From Glandiceps talaboti (taxonomy: Eukaryota; Hemichordata; Enteropneusta; Spengelidae): DNA of 64,000 bases. Of this stretch, positions 45,616 to 59,700 are shown piece after piece. Numbering within the stretch: the first letter of the stretch is position 1; each line of letters starts with the position of its first letter. A program made the position numbers and the translations under genes. The notes under the pieces are model-generated. The model was not told the DNA's origin, ran no database searches, and saw only the letters and a program-made list of their open reading frames with translations. The stretch covers positions 27,450,681-27,514,680 of the forward strand of contig NC_135552.1 of assembly GCF_964340395.1 (NCBI RefSeq), given 5' to 3'.

Positions 45616-45616
45616 A
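45565..45616. repeat. (CAA)n microsatellite
   Basis: About 16 CAA/AAC triplets. Confidence 0.95.
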
Positions 45617-46049
45617 ATATCAATCCTAACTAAGTTTGACAAAAGACGGTCGAAGATTGGAATGGGCACATAATGTTTCTACATCTGACATTGTGGCGAC
45701 ACGTACGCAAATTAGGAATATATTAGATATACCCACATCCACCGGACCGCCCGATACAACAGATGCTCGTATGATATTATATACGACATGATGTTACATA
45801 TAACTTACTGTGTGGTGAGTGTATTTTCATATGCAACCTTCATATTCATGGCTGAATGACAATCCAGTAAAACACAAAATGACCCACTGGTATATGAAAA
45901 AAATTTAGCCGCCATCAAAGCCTATTTTCTCCCAATATCAATTGTTGGCACAATAGTCTTTAAGATATCGCGATATTTTCCTCCAAGATGATGGGACTTG
46001 ATAGCCTCGTCATTTTGAATAGCAAATGAGGACCCACAACCTTTAAAGT

Positions 46050-46267
46050 ATGAGGTCACATAGCAGAGATTCTAACATGCATAGCGGTTTAGATACCAAT
46101 GGTAGTGACTCCAGACAGTCGTATGTTACAATAATCTCTCACTATGAACAAAATATGTCAAACTTTAAGAAAACGGTTCAGAAATATGAAGGCATTACAC
46201 TAAAACTCTTATGGCAGCGTGATAAAAACATTGACAAAGTACAAGAGTGTCTACGTCGATTTAGAAT
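46050..46267 (+). CDS. Possible orphan coding exon, hydrophilic helix
   Basis: An ATG-started frame of 72 codons ending two bases before a donor-like GTAAGA (46268). The translation is protein-like: Ser/Asn/Asp-rich at first, then SYVTIISHYEQNMSNFKK and IDKVQECLRRFR, charged and probably helical. I recognise no family and found no partner exon on the plus strand. It may be the 5' exon of a gene continuing to the right, a decayed exon, or chance. Confidence 0.3.
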
Positions 46268-47228
46268 GTAAGATTAATATGACGCCCACACTTGCCAACT
46301 TTTCATCAAATCTCAGTTTATTTAATAACTGTCCAAGACTTACTGTGTAAAAAGCGCCGCGGTAACTTGAAGGCTTCTCTGAATAAATGATATATCAGCT
46401 ATCAGCTATAACCGTAGGGAAGAATGATTCCTTGTTTGTACGTACTTCAAAGTTTCTTATTCTAATAACCGGATAGATTATACCTTGCAGTAGATGAAAG
46501 TAGATGAAAGATGAAGCTTTATAATGATAACCCTGATGGGACGTTTATAGTGGCCGTTTCTGTACGCATCTATTTCAGATGTATACAGTGAAGTATAGAC
46601 TGTGTCCTTTTAATAGATCACCGACGTGAACACGTCTTTACATGTGAATCATAGGGTCAACAACCCACTATCTCCCAAGTGTAAGTTGAACTCGCTTTAA
46701 TCCTAACAACAGCAGTTCGATACTAATCATGTGTATATGTAGTCAATATTTTGCCAGTATTGAGCATACATTTGGTTAGCCTCCATAGGGACTGGATAGT
46801 CGAATTTGAATTACCGAGTTCTCGTGCGAACAGAACACTTGCCTGGTCGATCGTAACCTAAGACGGAGGTTAGTGGTTTTCCCTGTATATCGAGAAATGG
46901 GGGCAGTGATACATTTGAGTAAAGACACCATGAATGTACAAAATGTACGTCTAGAGCTCTCTATCTACACTTTTACTGTCTTCACAAATGATGCGTTCAC
47001 GTTTGATGGAGTAGATGAATTATAACAAAATTGGGTAACCACTGGTAAGGTAGTACTAACAGTGGCGGATTGGGCTACATGTTATGACTTCCTTCCATGC
47101 GCTATTGGTAACTTGAACGATCTGGAAAAAATTGTCAGACATTGTCCTAAAGAAGACCGTATTGAATAGATTCTTAGATTCTGCAATACTACCATTGGTG
47201 GCGCTTTATGTCACCTCCTCAAAGCAGT

Positions 47229-47374
47229 TAGTCTAGCTGATAGAACGCGGATGTTCTTCCGATCCGATATACGACGCACGACCGAACATCGCTATCGAGG
47301 ATGGCAAGCCCTCACTGCGAACTTCGTTCGCTTATCGTATCGGAAGAAATCCCGAATGTCTAGCAGCAAGACTA
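47229..47374. mobile_element. MITE of the TAGTCT family with perfect 9-bp TSD
   Basis: A 146-bp foldback beginning TAGTCTAGCTGATAGAAC and ending GTCTAGCAGCAAGACTA, with an inner stem around CTTCCGATCCGATA / TATCGTATCGGAAG. Flanked by exact 9-bp repeats CAAAGCAGT at 47220-47228 and 47375-47383. No coding capacity. Confidence 0.85.
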
Positions 47375-47538
47375 CAAAGCAGTGTGAATATACCCAGACT
47401 ACTTCAGAGGTCTAGAGAAAATACTATCCATGCTGTCAGTAGCATAGAACAGAGTACAACTAGGTATTTGTGTCTTGCAATAATAAACTCTTGACCAAAC
47501 AGACCTCAAGTTTTATATTAGCTACTGGAAATGTTTCA

Positions 47539-47730
<192 letters not shown>

Positions 47731-49267
47731 CGATTTTTATCGCAAACACTTACCAAAATAAGATTAATCAATACTGATTTCAGTCAAATTGGATTTCAAA
47801 TAAGTGTGTTCATCAAGGTTATCATTTAAATTTATCAGAAAACCCCAAAAATGATGATTCTTTTACTACTAACATTCACGAGACAGACACCATCGTTTCC
47901 TACTACTGTACGGTAACAGATTTTATTGATGAACGGAGTAAAGTAAGAACGGAAGGACATAACTGTTACAATGCTCTCACGATGCCAAGAGTTATCTAAA
48001 TCGGTACTAGAGCAAGACATAACTATATGTTATGAATAAACACAATACAATTATATCAGTTTTGTCGAGTCATTTTTCATCTTTCAGAGCTCTTTGTACA
48101 ATTTAATATCGTTTTCGACAATATGAAAATCCTGTGTCGAATTCAAAATCTCCTATTTTATAAAGTGGTGATATAGACGTACAAAAAACTTAGGTCATTC
48201 TTTGGGAATTGCTAAAATACCAATAACTAGATATAGAAGGTTGATTTTATCCATTTTATGCAGACCAGAAAATAATTTTTATTTGGATTTATTTTGCCAT
48301 ATTGTGTGTACAGCTACATAAATAGGTTTACCAACAGGTGATTCAATACTGTCACAAACAATTAATATATACTGTTCACCTAGGGGGGGGGGGGGTACTG
48401 TAAAAATCTCGTTCAGTTCCATGTGTGGAAAATATAAGATCCAAGGGTAAATTTCTGTGAATTTGAACACTTTTACGCCCAAATTTTCACAGCAATTCAT
48501 AAACTATATAATTTCTTCGATTTTGTACTAAAATTCTGGTTAGACACACAAAGTGCAAAAACCTAGAAGTTGTGTTCAGCCATTTTGGCGGGAAAATTCA
48601 TTGAACAGATGTGATCACGTGATTCGAACACCTAAAACTGACATTCGTAGAATGATGTAAATACTCATGGTTTTTCATCATGATATTCTTCGCTTTCTTT
48701 TAAATCTATAAAATCTATACTATTTATCTTTTACAAACAAGTTTTTCTTACATTAGACTATCAAAATTGCAACCACAAGACAAATTTGTTAAATTAACAA
48801 ATTAATACAAAACATGATAAAAATTTGCCACAATCTTGGCTTTAACAAATTTCTCGCCTTTCCACTTTACATCAGCTGAACTTTATCATTTTTAGTGTAG
48901 CGATCCTATAATACAAAAGTCTGTTAAAATCAATAAATGTGAATAGCATGTAATCAATACATGTCTATGCTGTCAAAAAACACCGTAAAAGATATACATT
49001 TGTTTTAAGGTATCATTACGAATATTCCAAGTGACATTGTCGAAACTAGAGTCAACATTTCAATGTCAACACAGTAGCCGTGACAAATATATATTACATG
49101 TATATAATAGATGCCATACTGTCAGTTTATGTCCAGCAAATGTGAATGGTTTGGTTCATATAGACAATAGGAAGGTGCAAGTGGCAATAGACTGGTACGT
49201 GTACGTGCAAGTAACACACATATACGTGACGTATGGGCACGTACACACAAACACTTACACACTCGTT

Positions 49268-49278
<11 letters not shown>

Positions 49279-49320
<42 letters not shown>

Positions 49321-49400
49321 TGTCAATCACTTTGTGTCAATCAATCAATCAGTCAGTCAGTCAGTCAGTTAGGCAATCAATCAATCAATCAATCAATCAA
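49279..49400. repeat. (TC)n followed by (TCAG)n and (TCAA)n
   Basis: CT/TC run 49279-49320, then short TCAG and TCAA/AATC runs. Confidence 0.9.
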
Positions 49401-49718
49401 TAACATGTACCGAAGACTCGTATATTTTATCCAAAACACTACTACGATCGAACATTTTTTACAAATCGGTGACCTGACCGATATCCATTGACATTGATTA
49501 TCGTACAAATACAGTATCCTATAATATTTACTCACGATATCTATAGCATACCCATGATGAGTTGAGCTGTATGAAAACCAAGTGACATGCCATTAAATGT
49601 CCATTATCGTGATGTATGAATGCCGATGGCAGAGGAGAGTTTTAGCGTTTAAGAGTAGTGATAGTGATAGGACTTCGAAGATCAACATGACAGAATAACA
49701 AGGGGTGACGCAAACATA

Positions 49719-52700
49719 TTATACAAATAATAGAACTAAGTTAAAGCAGAGCAAAATCATCGCCATCCACTTTATCCCCACGGTATGGTTTGACATTGTA
49801 GAGCTTTCATCTCCTGAATCGACTGCCAAATCAATGGCCGTTGAATTTGACACTCGAGCTGACCTGGCAGTCGTCGTTTGAGGAAACGCTGTGTCTTCAG
49901 GGGAAAGTAAGTTTTCGATTTCAAGGGCGGATTTTCCGTTGCAGTTGTCTGTAGTACAACATACAGTGCACTCCCCGTGGATTCCCGTCAGGCAAGATAC
50001 GGTATCACGTTCACAGTGGGCACTGCATGCACGGACTACGGATGACACGATTTCGTGAATTATTCCAACAGTAACCTGTGACATGGAGAAAATTGTGTAT
50101 TATTCCAACAGTAACCTGTGACATGGAGAAAATTGTGTTAGTGTAATATCTCATAGTTAGTGCATATACATTGACAGAAGCTGACACAAATATTTGATAG
50201 CGTGTGTATATCCACATCCAGGAGCTGGCACACTGATATCTACTTACAGCCTAACTTTATTCTTATAATGTAATCGTATGATATCAGTTATAACTTGGAA
50301 TGTGGCACTAAGTAACACAACTACTTACCATTCACACGTTTACAATCTAGGTTCTCTGCCTATTTGGTTTGTTCACGCTAACAAAAATAGGCCATGCTAT
50401 CTTGACAAGTATTTGATAACACTGCTGTATCATATAGTACAGTGTATATATAAAGATGCCTTCTCAAAATCCATGTTTCAGTTAAATTAATGTATTGTAA
50501 TTCTAAATCGTCGCCTTCATGTTAATGGAAATCTGAAAAGTACACCCGTTCACTATATATCACGTGTACATATACATATATCACCATGGCATTGCCCCAC
50601 GGAATGTCATCAGTATAAAACTTCTACCATTAGACTTTTATGGATTATCATTTCATATATTCATTTTGTGGCTGCTGGCTACGTTAGAACCATGGATCAT
50701 ATAGTGGTAGATGCGATACGTAAAGTAGCTAGTGTATGTGTAAACACACATATCCATATATCGGTGTATTAGATAACGCATCTTACAACGTAACGTTCTC
50801 AAATGTACTCAATGAATACAGAGAGAAATAGAACGCCCTTGCTATCTGACCTTTTACCGACCTTTTCAACATTAACATTTCACTTCATTTACTTCATCCT
50901 ATTTTAGGTTGCTTAGAATAAGATGAGGTCTACACTGATAACCAACTGTACTAGATTAATATTGACGCAATACAACGTTTCAATTTTAATACCCCGGGGG
51001 TAGAGTCGGGTCATTCAATTAACCGTCTGTTATCAAAATCACTCACTTGAATAGTAAAATTTAAATTTGTTGTAACTCGGTTTCAACACCAAACTAGTCA
51101 CGGTCACTCTCAATATGTTGCCATTCTTTTCTTCAAACGTTCATATTTTCTATAAGTTTAATTCTCACCAGGCAAAATCTATCCTCACCCTCCACACACT
51201 GGTGTGGATAGTTGGTATCAGTCTCACATAGGGGGTCCTTCTTCCCGAATACACTTTTACAGACATGGCAGGAGAGGGAATGGATTCCCTGATACTGGAT
51301 AGCTGGAAGAAAAAAAAAATAGCTACCCTCAGTAGGATAATTTCATCAGGGAGAAAACATATGCTAACATGGAAATATTCCGACTCCTCTAATATGTTGC
51401 TTTAGCAACGCAGGCCTTTTTTCCCTAATCTAATTTGATTAAGATCGAATACATCGCAGGCAGCAGGTCTTTTAGTGTTAAATTTGCCGTCAACACTATT
51501 CTTATATTCCTTGAGATCTCCAAGGGAAACACTCTGTAAAAACTCTGTTCCTTTCAATCAATTGCAAGACCTTGATAAAGGTTGCCGAGATGTGTCGTTT
51601 TATAATTACTTTTGTTAGCCAAATACTCCATAAGGGACTGTTCATAAAAATGACCACAGAGGCCTAGGGGTTGCTGTTTTGACAGAACATTGTCCTTTCC
51701 TCCCTAACAAATCCTTACATGGCTATGTTATGACCGATTTCAAAATGATCCATAAAAAGATGTTCATATAATCAAATGACTATAGTTGGCAGCGAGGTGT
51801 TGTGATGTTCAACATCGTCTCCCAAACAAACCATTACATTACCATGCTATTTACAGCCAATGCCAACATATACAAAAGAAGCGGCCATGTGCGTTTATTT
51901 TGGATTTTGGATTTTATTATTAAAGTAAAATAAATTACTGATTTTCTACCAGAGAACATGAAAAAGCATAAAGAAACCCAATAATTACAAAAGCTCCGCA
52001 ATTATTAATGTGTAAAACGTTTGTTGTTCGTACAGGAAGTGATTTGTAAGCAAATTGAGTAAACGTAACTAATGACTTTTAATGCTAAGTAAACACATGT
52101 AATAAGCTAAACTCCTTGATCACGATAGATGTACCTTCTGTAACTTAGAAACTGAAACTTTGAGGCATCTATTTTATGATTGCCAAATTGTTAAACAGAT
52201 CTGGATCTTTATTATTAATCTTTGTAATACGAATTTCTCAGAAAAAGAAATATTGTTAGGTGTTCTTACCACAAACCCTAATGTTTACGGTTTGAATATT
52301 ATCTATTTACGGACTATACTAAGAGATATATTTATAGTTGCAAAGTGAACAAAGTTGAACCAAATCATCACTGTCCTTGCTGAAAAATTTAAGTACTACA
52401 AGAAGCTTCTAGAATGTTATGAACACGAAGCAAAGACAAAAAAAGATAATAGATAGTCTTGAGGACTTTTTGCAATACAACTTGCAGTCAACTTTTTGTT
52501 ATCTCTCCTTTTACCATGATTTGATCTAAATGTAATCTATACTTGCTATAGTGAGTTAGGCTCTTCTTTTTTCCTCTACTTTTGCGGTTTTGGCTTTTTC
52601 TTACTTTTTCTTCCTTTGGTTTTGTAATGTTTGTATTGTATTGTATTGTATTGTATTGTATTGTATTGTATTGTATTGTATTGTATTGTATTGTATTGCA

Positions 52701-53558
52701 TTGTATTGTATTGTATTGTATTCGAAAATTAAAAAATTAAAAAAAGAAAGAAAAGAAAACAAGGCTATTTCTACGTGCTGATGTTTCAATGTTTTCAATA
52801 TATTAGGAAGCTATCTATTGGTGCATTCAGACTGGATTTGATATAAAACAGATCTGTCAATCATAACACCTCTTAATGGTGTTTTTTCAACAACTCTGTA
52901 TCTAGACCGTCACTCGTTCAACAGATATCTGAACATAAAAATGTTGAAATTCTACTCAAAAAAATATCAATGTTTTAGGTTTCGAAAACTTCAGTTTACA
53001 TTCGAGTGTCGTTTTCCAACATGAATCCACTACCAAAACGCCCCCCCCCCCACCGAGATAATAATGACTCCACCCTGATATTGATCAATCTTCGTCATAT
53101 GTCGTCAACAGGTTTAAAATAGGCCTTCAAACTGAGAGCGGTCCGTATTGTGTATGCAAAGAACATACTAATGAAATAGAAAGCTGAGCAGATTGGACTC
53201 TGCGACGCAAGACTTAAAAGTTCTACTGAATATTAGATGTGAACAACCGACTATAGTGATTTATTTGTGTGCCGTTAAATGTCAAATCGATAGACTAGCG
53301 GCTATAACATAAACCAGATCTGTACGAGTTATGGTAATCGAAATTTGTTTCCTTCGCTTTTATTTCTCTCTTCAAACGCATTCCGTCATACATTGCCAAG
53401 GGCATTCATTTGTCTCCGGGGAAACCTTATAAATTACACATATCCCTAGAAATACATGGTAAATTGTGTATGCTGTTTTATGACATATGTTAACCTTTAT
53501 TGAAGACCTGCAATCTTATGGCTTTCAACTTACGTGGGCAATATAAGGTGAGGTTGAT

Positions 53559-53628
<70 letters not shown>

Positions 53629-53760
53629 GGAATAGAGACAAAGACAGAAAAACCATGCACACACAGAGAGAAAGAGAGAGAGAGAAGACAGACAGACAGA
53701 GGAATAGAGACAAAGACAGAAAAACCATGCACACACAGAGAGAAAGAGAGAGAGAGAGAT

Positions 53761-53798
<38 letters not shown>

Positions 53799-56700
53799 TC
53801 TTAATGGTGAAGACTGTGTTGCAAAATAGCGATACGGTGAATATCAAGTTGAACCTATTTTCGTACATAGAGAGAGGGAACACAGGAGCGAGAGATGACG
53901 TCAGAGGCAATTGACTGATTCAGAGGAACTGTGAAAGAAAGGACTTTTAAGAGGAAAAAAAGAAAGAAAGAAGGAAGGAAGGAAAGAAAGGCTGTCAAGA
54001 GGCAATTGGCGCCCAGGACAGAGTCAGAGACATGAGAATAATTAAAAATCGAAAAAAACATGCATTTGAAAAATATTTTATTGACTTGTTGAACTAGCCA
54101 TACGGAATGGTTATTGTATAGCCATCATACAGACGAGAATACTTTATCTCAGAGTTTATAGTATAATTTTAGTAAGCCTACACAATACCCCATTCACATT
54201 TTCATGAACAACCTATTTTGTAATGATGGTGACAATGGTTCTGTTGAATTTCCAAAATGATTTCAATAGTAATTAAAAGGAAACAGTGTGTGTGATGCCG
54301 CCTCCGAACAGCAATGAACAAGTGAAATATACACAATTATTATTAGTTGTTATTACCCGGGTTGTGAAAAGGGTAATTTACAGCATCGAAGTGTTTCCCT
54401 CAATTATAGTGTTGTCACTAATCTAGTAATTATTGGACAAAATAAAAACTTATAGACGATAAATTGTTTGTAAATCCGTTGAACTCAATTTTGGTTAGTA
54501 CGTGTCAAATTAACGGAGTATGATAGACTGAAATATGCCGCGATAATCGTGCCAATACAGAACATGTTAGTTTCTCGGAAGTTTCATTAAGAACGAACTT
54601 TAATTTCAAGAAGAATCGATATTGCCCTTCAGATTGCATTTACGATGCCTTCAAGTCAGGAAATGAATATGGTGAAAATAAACACACATATAAAGGTGTG
54701 CGGAGAATATTACCTTGAAACGTGCTTTTAAGATATTAACTTCGTCACCAGATGTTTTTGTAATAACATGTACTCATTTCTGTCGTCGAACTTTCACCTT
54801 TCACAGTACATGTAAGGCGGCATTACATGTAACGGAAAGAACAACATATAAATATGACCCTCTCCTCCACCCTCCCCTCTGTCACTGTCACTGTCTCTGT
54901 CTCTGTCTCTGTCTCTGTCTCTGTCTCTGTCTCTGTCTATATATGTCTCTGTCTCTGTCTCTGTCTCTGTCTCTATCTCTGTCTCTGTCTCTGTCACAGT
55001 TAACGTCTTCGTCCAGACACTGAATTCACGTGATATCTGTTTAAAGAAGATTACTGCCGTGACAGGAAAACTACGTGGATATTTACATTTTATGACGTCT
55101 TTATTTTAGTATACATAACGGTCAAAAATAATCTAGGTAGATCACATGCTGCTTGGTACAAAAATTTAATGTACTTTAACATTTGGTATTTGCCAAATTT
55201 GCCCGAGGCACTCCAAAGCACTGAAGTCACGTACACCCTGTTGTTTAAGTTCTATGACTGTGAACGACACTCGGACTGGTATGTAAATGATTCGCCTTTA
55301 CTTCAGTTACTCTATTCATAGACCTTCGTTCCACCATCTGGTGGAGGGTCTATGCTGGTTGGTGGAGGGTGTATGCTCTATTTCACTAAGTAATTTATTT
55401 GGCATGTGGTGTTGGTGTTGTCACAAGAATCACAAAAACCAAAATATTCAGACAAGATATGCCATAAATTTATAATAAAAATATTTAATATTTGTATGGG
55501 ACCGTTGACTTAACCTTTACAAACTTTAAAATACCAAGAAAGGAAATAACATCACTTATTCAGACAGTCCTTCAAGCATTGTTGCTTCTTTTGTGACGCA
55601 GCACAGGTATTACCTTTGAACTGATATCTGATAACGTAAATAAATATTTGAATCCGCCGCCATTACCAACTAACTGTCTGTTCTCGTGGCCTAGTTCTTA
55701 CAAATCTACATTATTCTTTAAATTAAAAAAATTTGTTCTTGTACACTGAAGATGGTACACCGTGGGTTGTACTTGTTATGACGCACCGCTGTGCTTTATT
55801 GCAGTAATGTGGTAAAACATAATAACGGTATGTTTATATTAGTGTGTTATAGGAATATGCCATTAAACAGGACAACATTTCAAGAAAACCTTTCCCTAAA
55901 TAATCAATATAGTGTGCTAGTCATTCAAAATGAAACTTCATGCACTGCTTTGATCATTTATGAACACTTCGTACCTTGGTAAATGGGCTATGTGTAAATG
56001 TTGTTAAAGTGGTAGCATTTCAGTCGCTACTTGTTACAATATGACCTGTGACCTTCATTTATTTCCTCAATTTTCTCAACATTTTCCCCACTTCCTCTCA
56101 TTTCAAGGTAACACTTAGCACTAATGTCGTGCATTCGCACAAATTAAGACAATTATGCTTTTCGACGGCTTCAAAGTGAATTAGTCTGCCCTTTCTACAG
56201 TGAAAGGTAATGTCATTATATGACGTCACAAAATGTACATGATTTTTATGGGTGAAAAAAGGCGGGAAATGCTATTGATCCTGAAACATGCTAACTAGTA
56301 GCAGAGTGTCCATTAAAGGGCACACACCGAGTTTACTTGTTTTAAGGCGTACTTTAGCTACATATTTGAAAGGTAGTACCTACTGAAGCATACTTAACTA
56401 CCACTTGCAATTGACTGAACCCAACCCTGGTATTAATGATCCGATGACGTGGTTTATTATACGTATATAGTGTGGAGGAAATCCCTGCTACGAAATCAAC
56501 TATTCTAAAAGCGCTAGCCAGCTGACAACTGTCAATGTCCAAAGCAAATCATAGAAAGCATAGTCGAGTTTCTATACAGTATCGTTACGATTTATACCTT
56601 CACTCACAGTCTAGTTCCTATACAGTATCGTTACCATTTATACCTTCACTCACAGTCTAGTTCCTATACAGTATCGTTACCATTTATACCTTCACTCACA

Positions 56701-59700
56701 GTCTAGTTCCTATACAATATCGTTACCATTTATACCTTCACTCACAGTCTAGTTCCTATACAATATCGTTACCATTTACACCTCCACTCACAGTCTAGTT
56801 CCTATACAGTATCGTTACCATTTATACCTTCACTCACAGTCTAGTTCCTATACAGTATCGTTACCATTTACACCTCCACTCACATAGTCTAGTTCCTATA
56901 CGGTATCATTACCATTTACACCTCCACTCACAGTCTAGTTCCTATACAGTATCGTTACTATTTATACCTTCACTCACAGTCTAGTTTCTATACAGTATCA
57001 TTACCATTTACACCTCCACTCACAGTCTAGTTCCTATACAGTATCATTACTATTTACACCTTCACTCACTGTCTAGTTCCTATACAGTATCGTTACCATT
57101 TATACCTTCACTCACATAGCCTAGTTCCTATACAGTATCGTTACCATTTATACCTCCACTCACAGTCTAGTTCCTATACAGTATCGTTATCATTTATACC
57201 TCCAATCACAGTCTAGTTCCTATACAGTATCGTTACCATTTACACCTTCACTCACAGTCTAGTTCCTATACAGTATCGTTATCATGTATACCTTCACTCA
57301 CAGTCTAGTTCCTATACAATATCGTTACGATTTACACCTTCACTCACAGTCTAGTTCCTATACAGTATCGTTACCATTTACACCTGCACTCACAGTCTAG
57401 TTCCTATACAGTATCGTTATCATTTATACCTTCACTCACAGTCTAGTTCCTATACAATATCGTTACGATTTACACCTTCACTCACAGTCTAGTTCCTATA
57501 CAGTATCGTTACCATTTACACCTTCACTCACAGTCTAGTTCCTATACAGTATCATTATGATTTACACCTTCACTCACAGTCTAGTTCCTATACAGTATCG
57601 TTACCATTTATACCTTCCCTCACAGTCTAGTTCCTATACAGTATCGTTACCATTTATACCTTCACTCACAGTCTAGTTCCTATACAGTATCGTTACCATT
57701 TACACCTTCACTCACAGTCTAGTTCCTATACAGTATTGTTACCATTTATACCTTCACTCACAGTCTAGTTCCTATACAGTATCGTTACCATTTACACCTT
57801 CACTCACAGTCTAGTTCCTATACAGTATCATTATGATTTACACCTCCACTCACAGTCTAGTTCCTATACAGTATCGTTACCATTTACACCTTCACTCACA
57901 GTCTAGTTCCTATACAGTATCATTATGATTTACACCTTCACTCACAGTCTAGTTCCTATACAGTATCGTTACCATTTATACCTTCCCTCACAGTCTAGTT
58001 CCTATACAGTATCGTTACCATTTATACCTTCACTCACAGTCTAGTTCCTATACAGTATCGTTACCATTTACACCTTCACTCACAGTCTAGTTCCTATACA
58101 GTATTGTTACCATTTATACCTTCACTCACAGTCTAGTTCCTATACAGTATCGTTACCATTTACACCTTCACTCACAGTCTAGTTCCTATACAGTATCATT
58201 ATGATTTACACCTCCACTCACAGTCTAGTTCCTATACAGTATCGTTATCATTTATACCTTCACTCACAGTCTAGTTCCTATACAGTATCGTTATCATTTA
58301 TACCTTCACTCACAGTCTAGTTCCTATACAGTATCGTTACCATTTACACCTTCACTCACAGTCTAGTTCCTATACAGTATCGTTACCATTTACACCTTCA
58401 CTCACATAGTCTAGTTCCTATACGGTATCGTTACCATTTACACCTCCACTCACAGTCTAGTTCCTATACAGTATTGTTACCATTTATACCTTCACTCACA
58501 GTCTAGTTCCTATACAGTATTGTTACCATTTATACCTTCACTCACAGTCTAGTTCCTATACAGTATCGTTACCATTTATACCTTCACTCACAGTCTAGTT
58601 CCTATACAGTATCGTTACCATTTATACCTTCACTCACAGTCTAGTTCCTATACAGTATCGTTACCATTTATACCTTCACTCACAGTCTAGTTCCTATACA
58701 GTATTGTTACCATTTATACCTTCACTCACAGTCTAGTTCCTATACAGTATTGTTACCATTTATACCTTCACTCACAGTCTAGTTCCTATACAGTATTGTT
58801 ACCATTTATACCTTCACTCACAGTCTAGTTCCTATACAGTATTGTTACCATTTATACCTTCACTCACAGTCTAGTTCCTATACAGTATCGTTACCATTTA
58901 TACCTTCACTCACAGTCTAGTTCCTATACAGTATCGTTACGATTTACACCTTCACTCACAGTCTAGTTCCTATACAGTATCGTTACCATTTATACCTTCA
59001 CTCACAGTCTAGTTCCTATACAGTATCGTTACCATTTATACCTTCACTCACAGTCTAGTTCCTATACAGTATTGTTACCATTTATACCTTCACTCACAGT
59101 CTAGTTCCTATACAGTATTGTTACCATTTATACCTTCACTCACAGTCTAGTTCCTATACAGTATCGTTACCATTTATACCTTCACTCACAGTCTAGTTCC
59201 TATACAGTATTGTTACCATTTATACCTTCACTCACAGTCTGGTTCCTATACAGTATTGTTACCATTTATACCTTCACTCACAGTCTAGTTCCTATACAGT
59301 ATTGTTACCATTTATACCTTCACTCACAGTCTAGTTCCTATACAGTATTGTTACCATTTATACCTTCACTCACAGTCTAGTTCCTATACAGAATTGTTAC
59401 CATTTATACCTTCACTCACAGTCTGGTTCCTATACAGTATTGTTACCATTTATACCTTCACTCACAGTCTAGTTCCTGTACAGTATTGTTACCATTTATA
59501 CCTTCACTCACAGTCTAGTTCCTATACAGTATCGTTACCATTTATACCTTCACTCACAGTCTAGTTCCTATACAGTATCATTACCATTTATATCTTCACT
59601 TACAGTCTAGTTCCTATACAGTATTGTTACCATTTATACCTTCACTCACAGTCTAGTTCCTATACAGTATCGTTACCATTTATACCTTCACTCACAGTCT

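Larger units (their letters stand above)
52723..56559. other. Part of LU-gene intron 1, microsatellites only
   Basis: Apart from the GACA/GA and TCTCTG blocks listed separately and a C-run at 53041, I see no gene or transposon. Confidence 0.5.
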
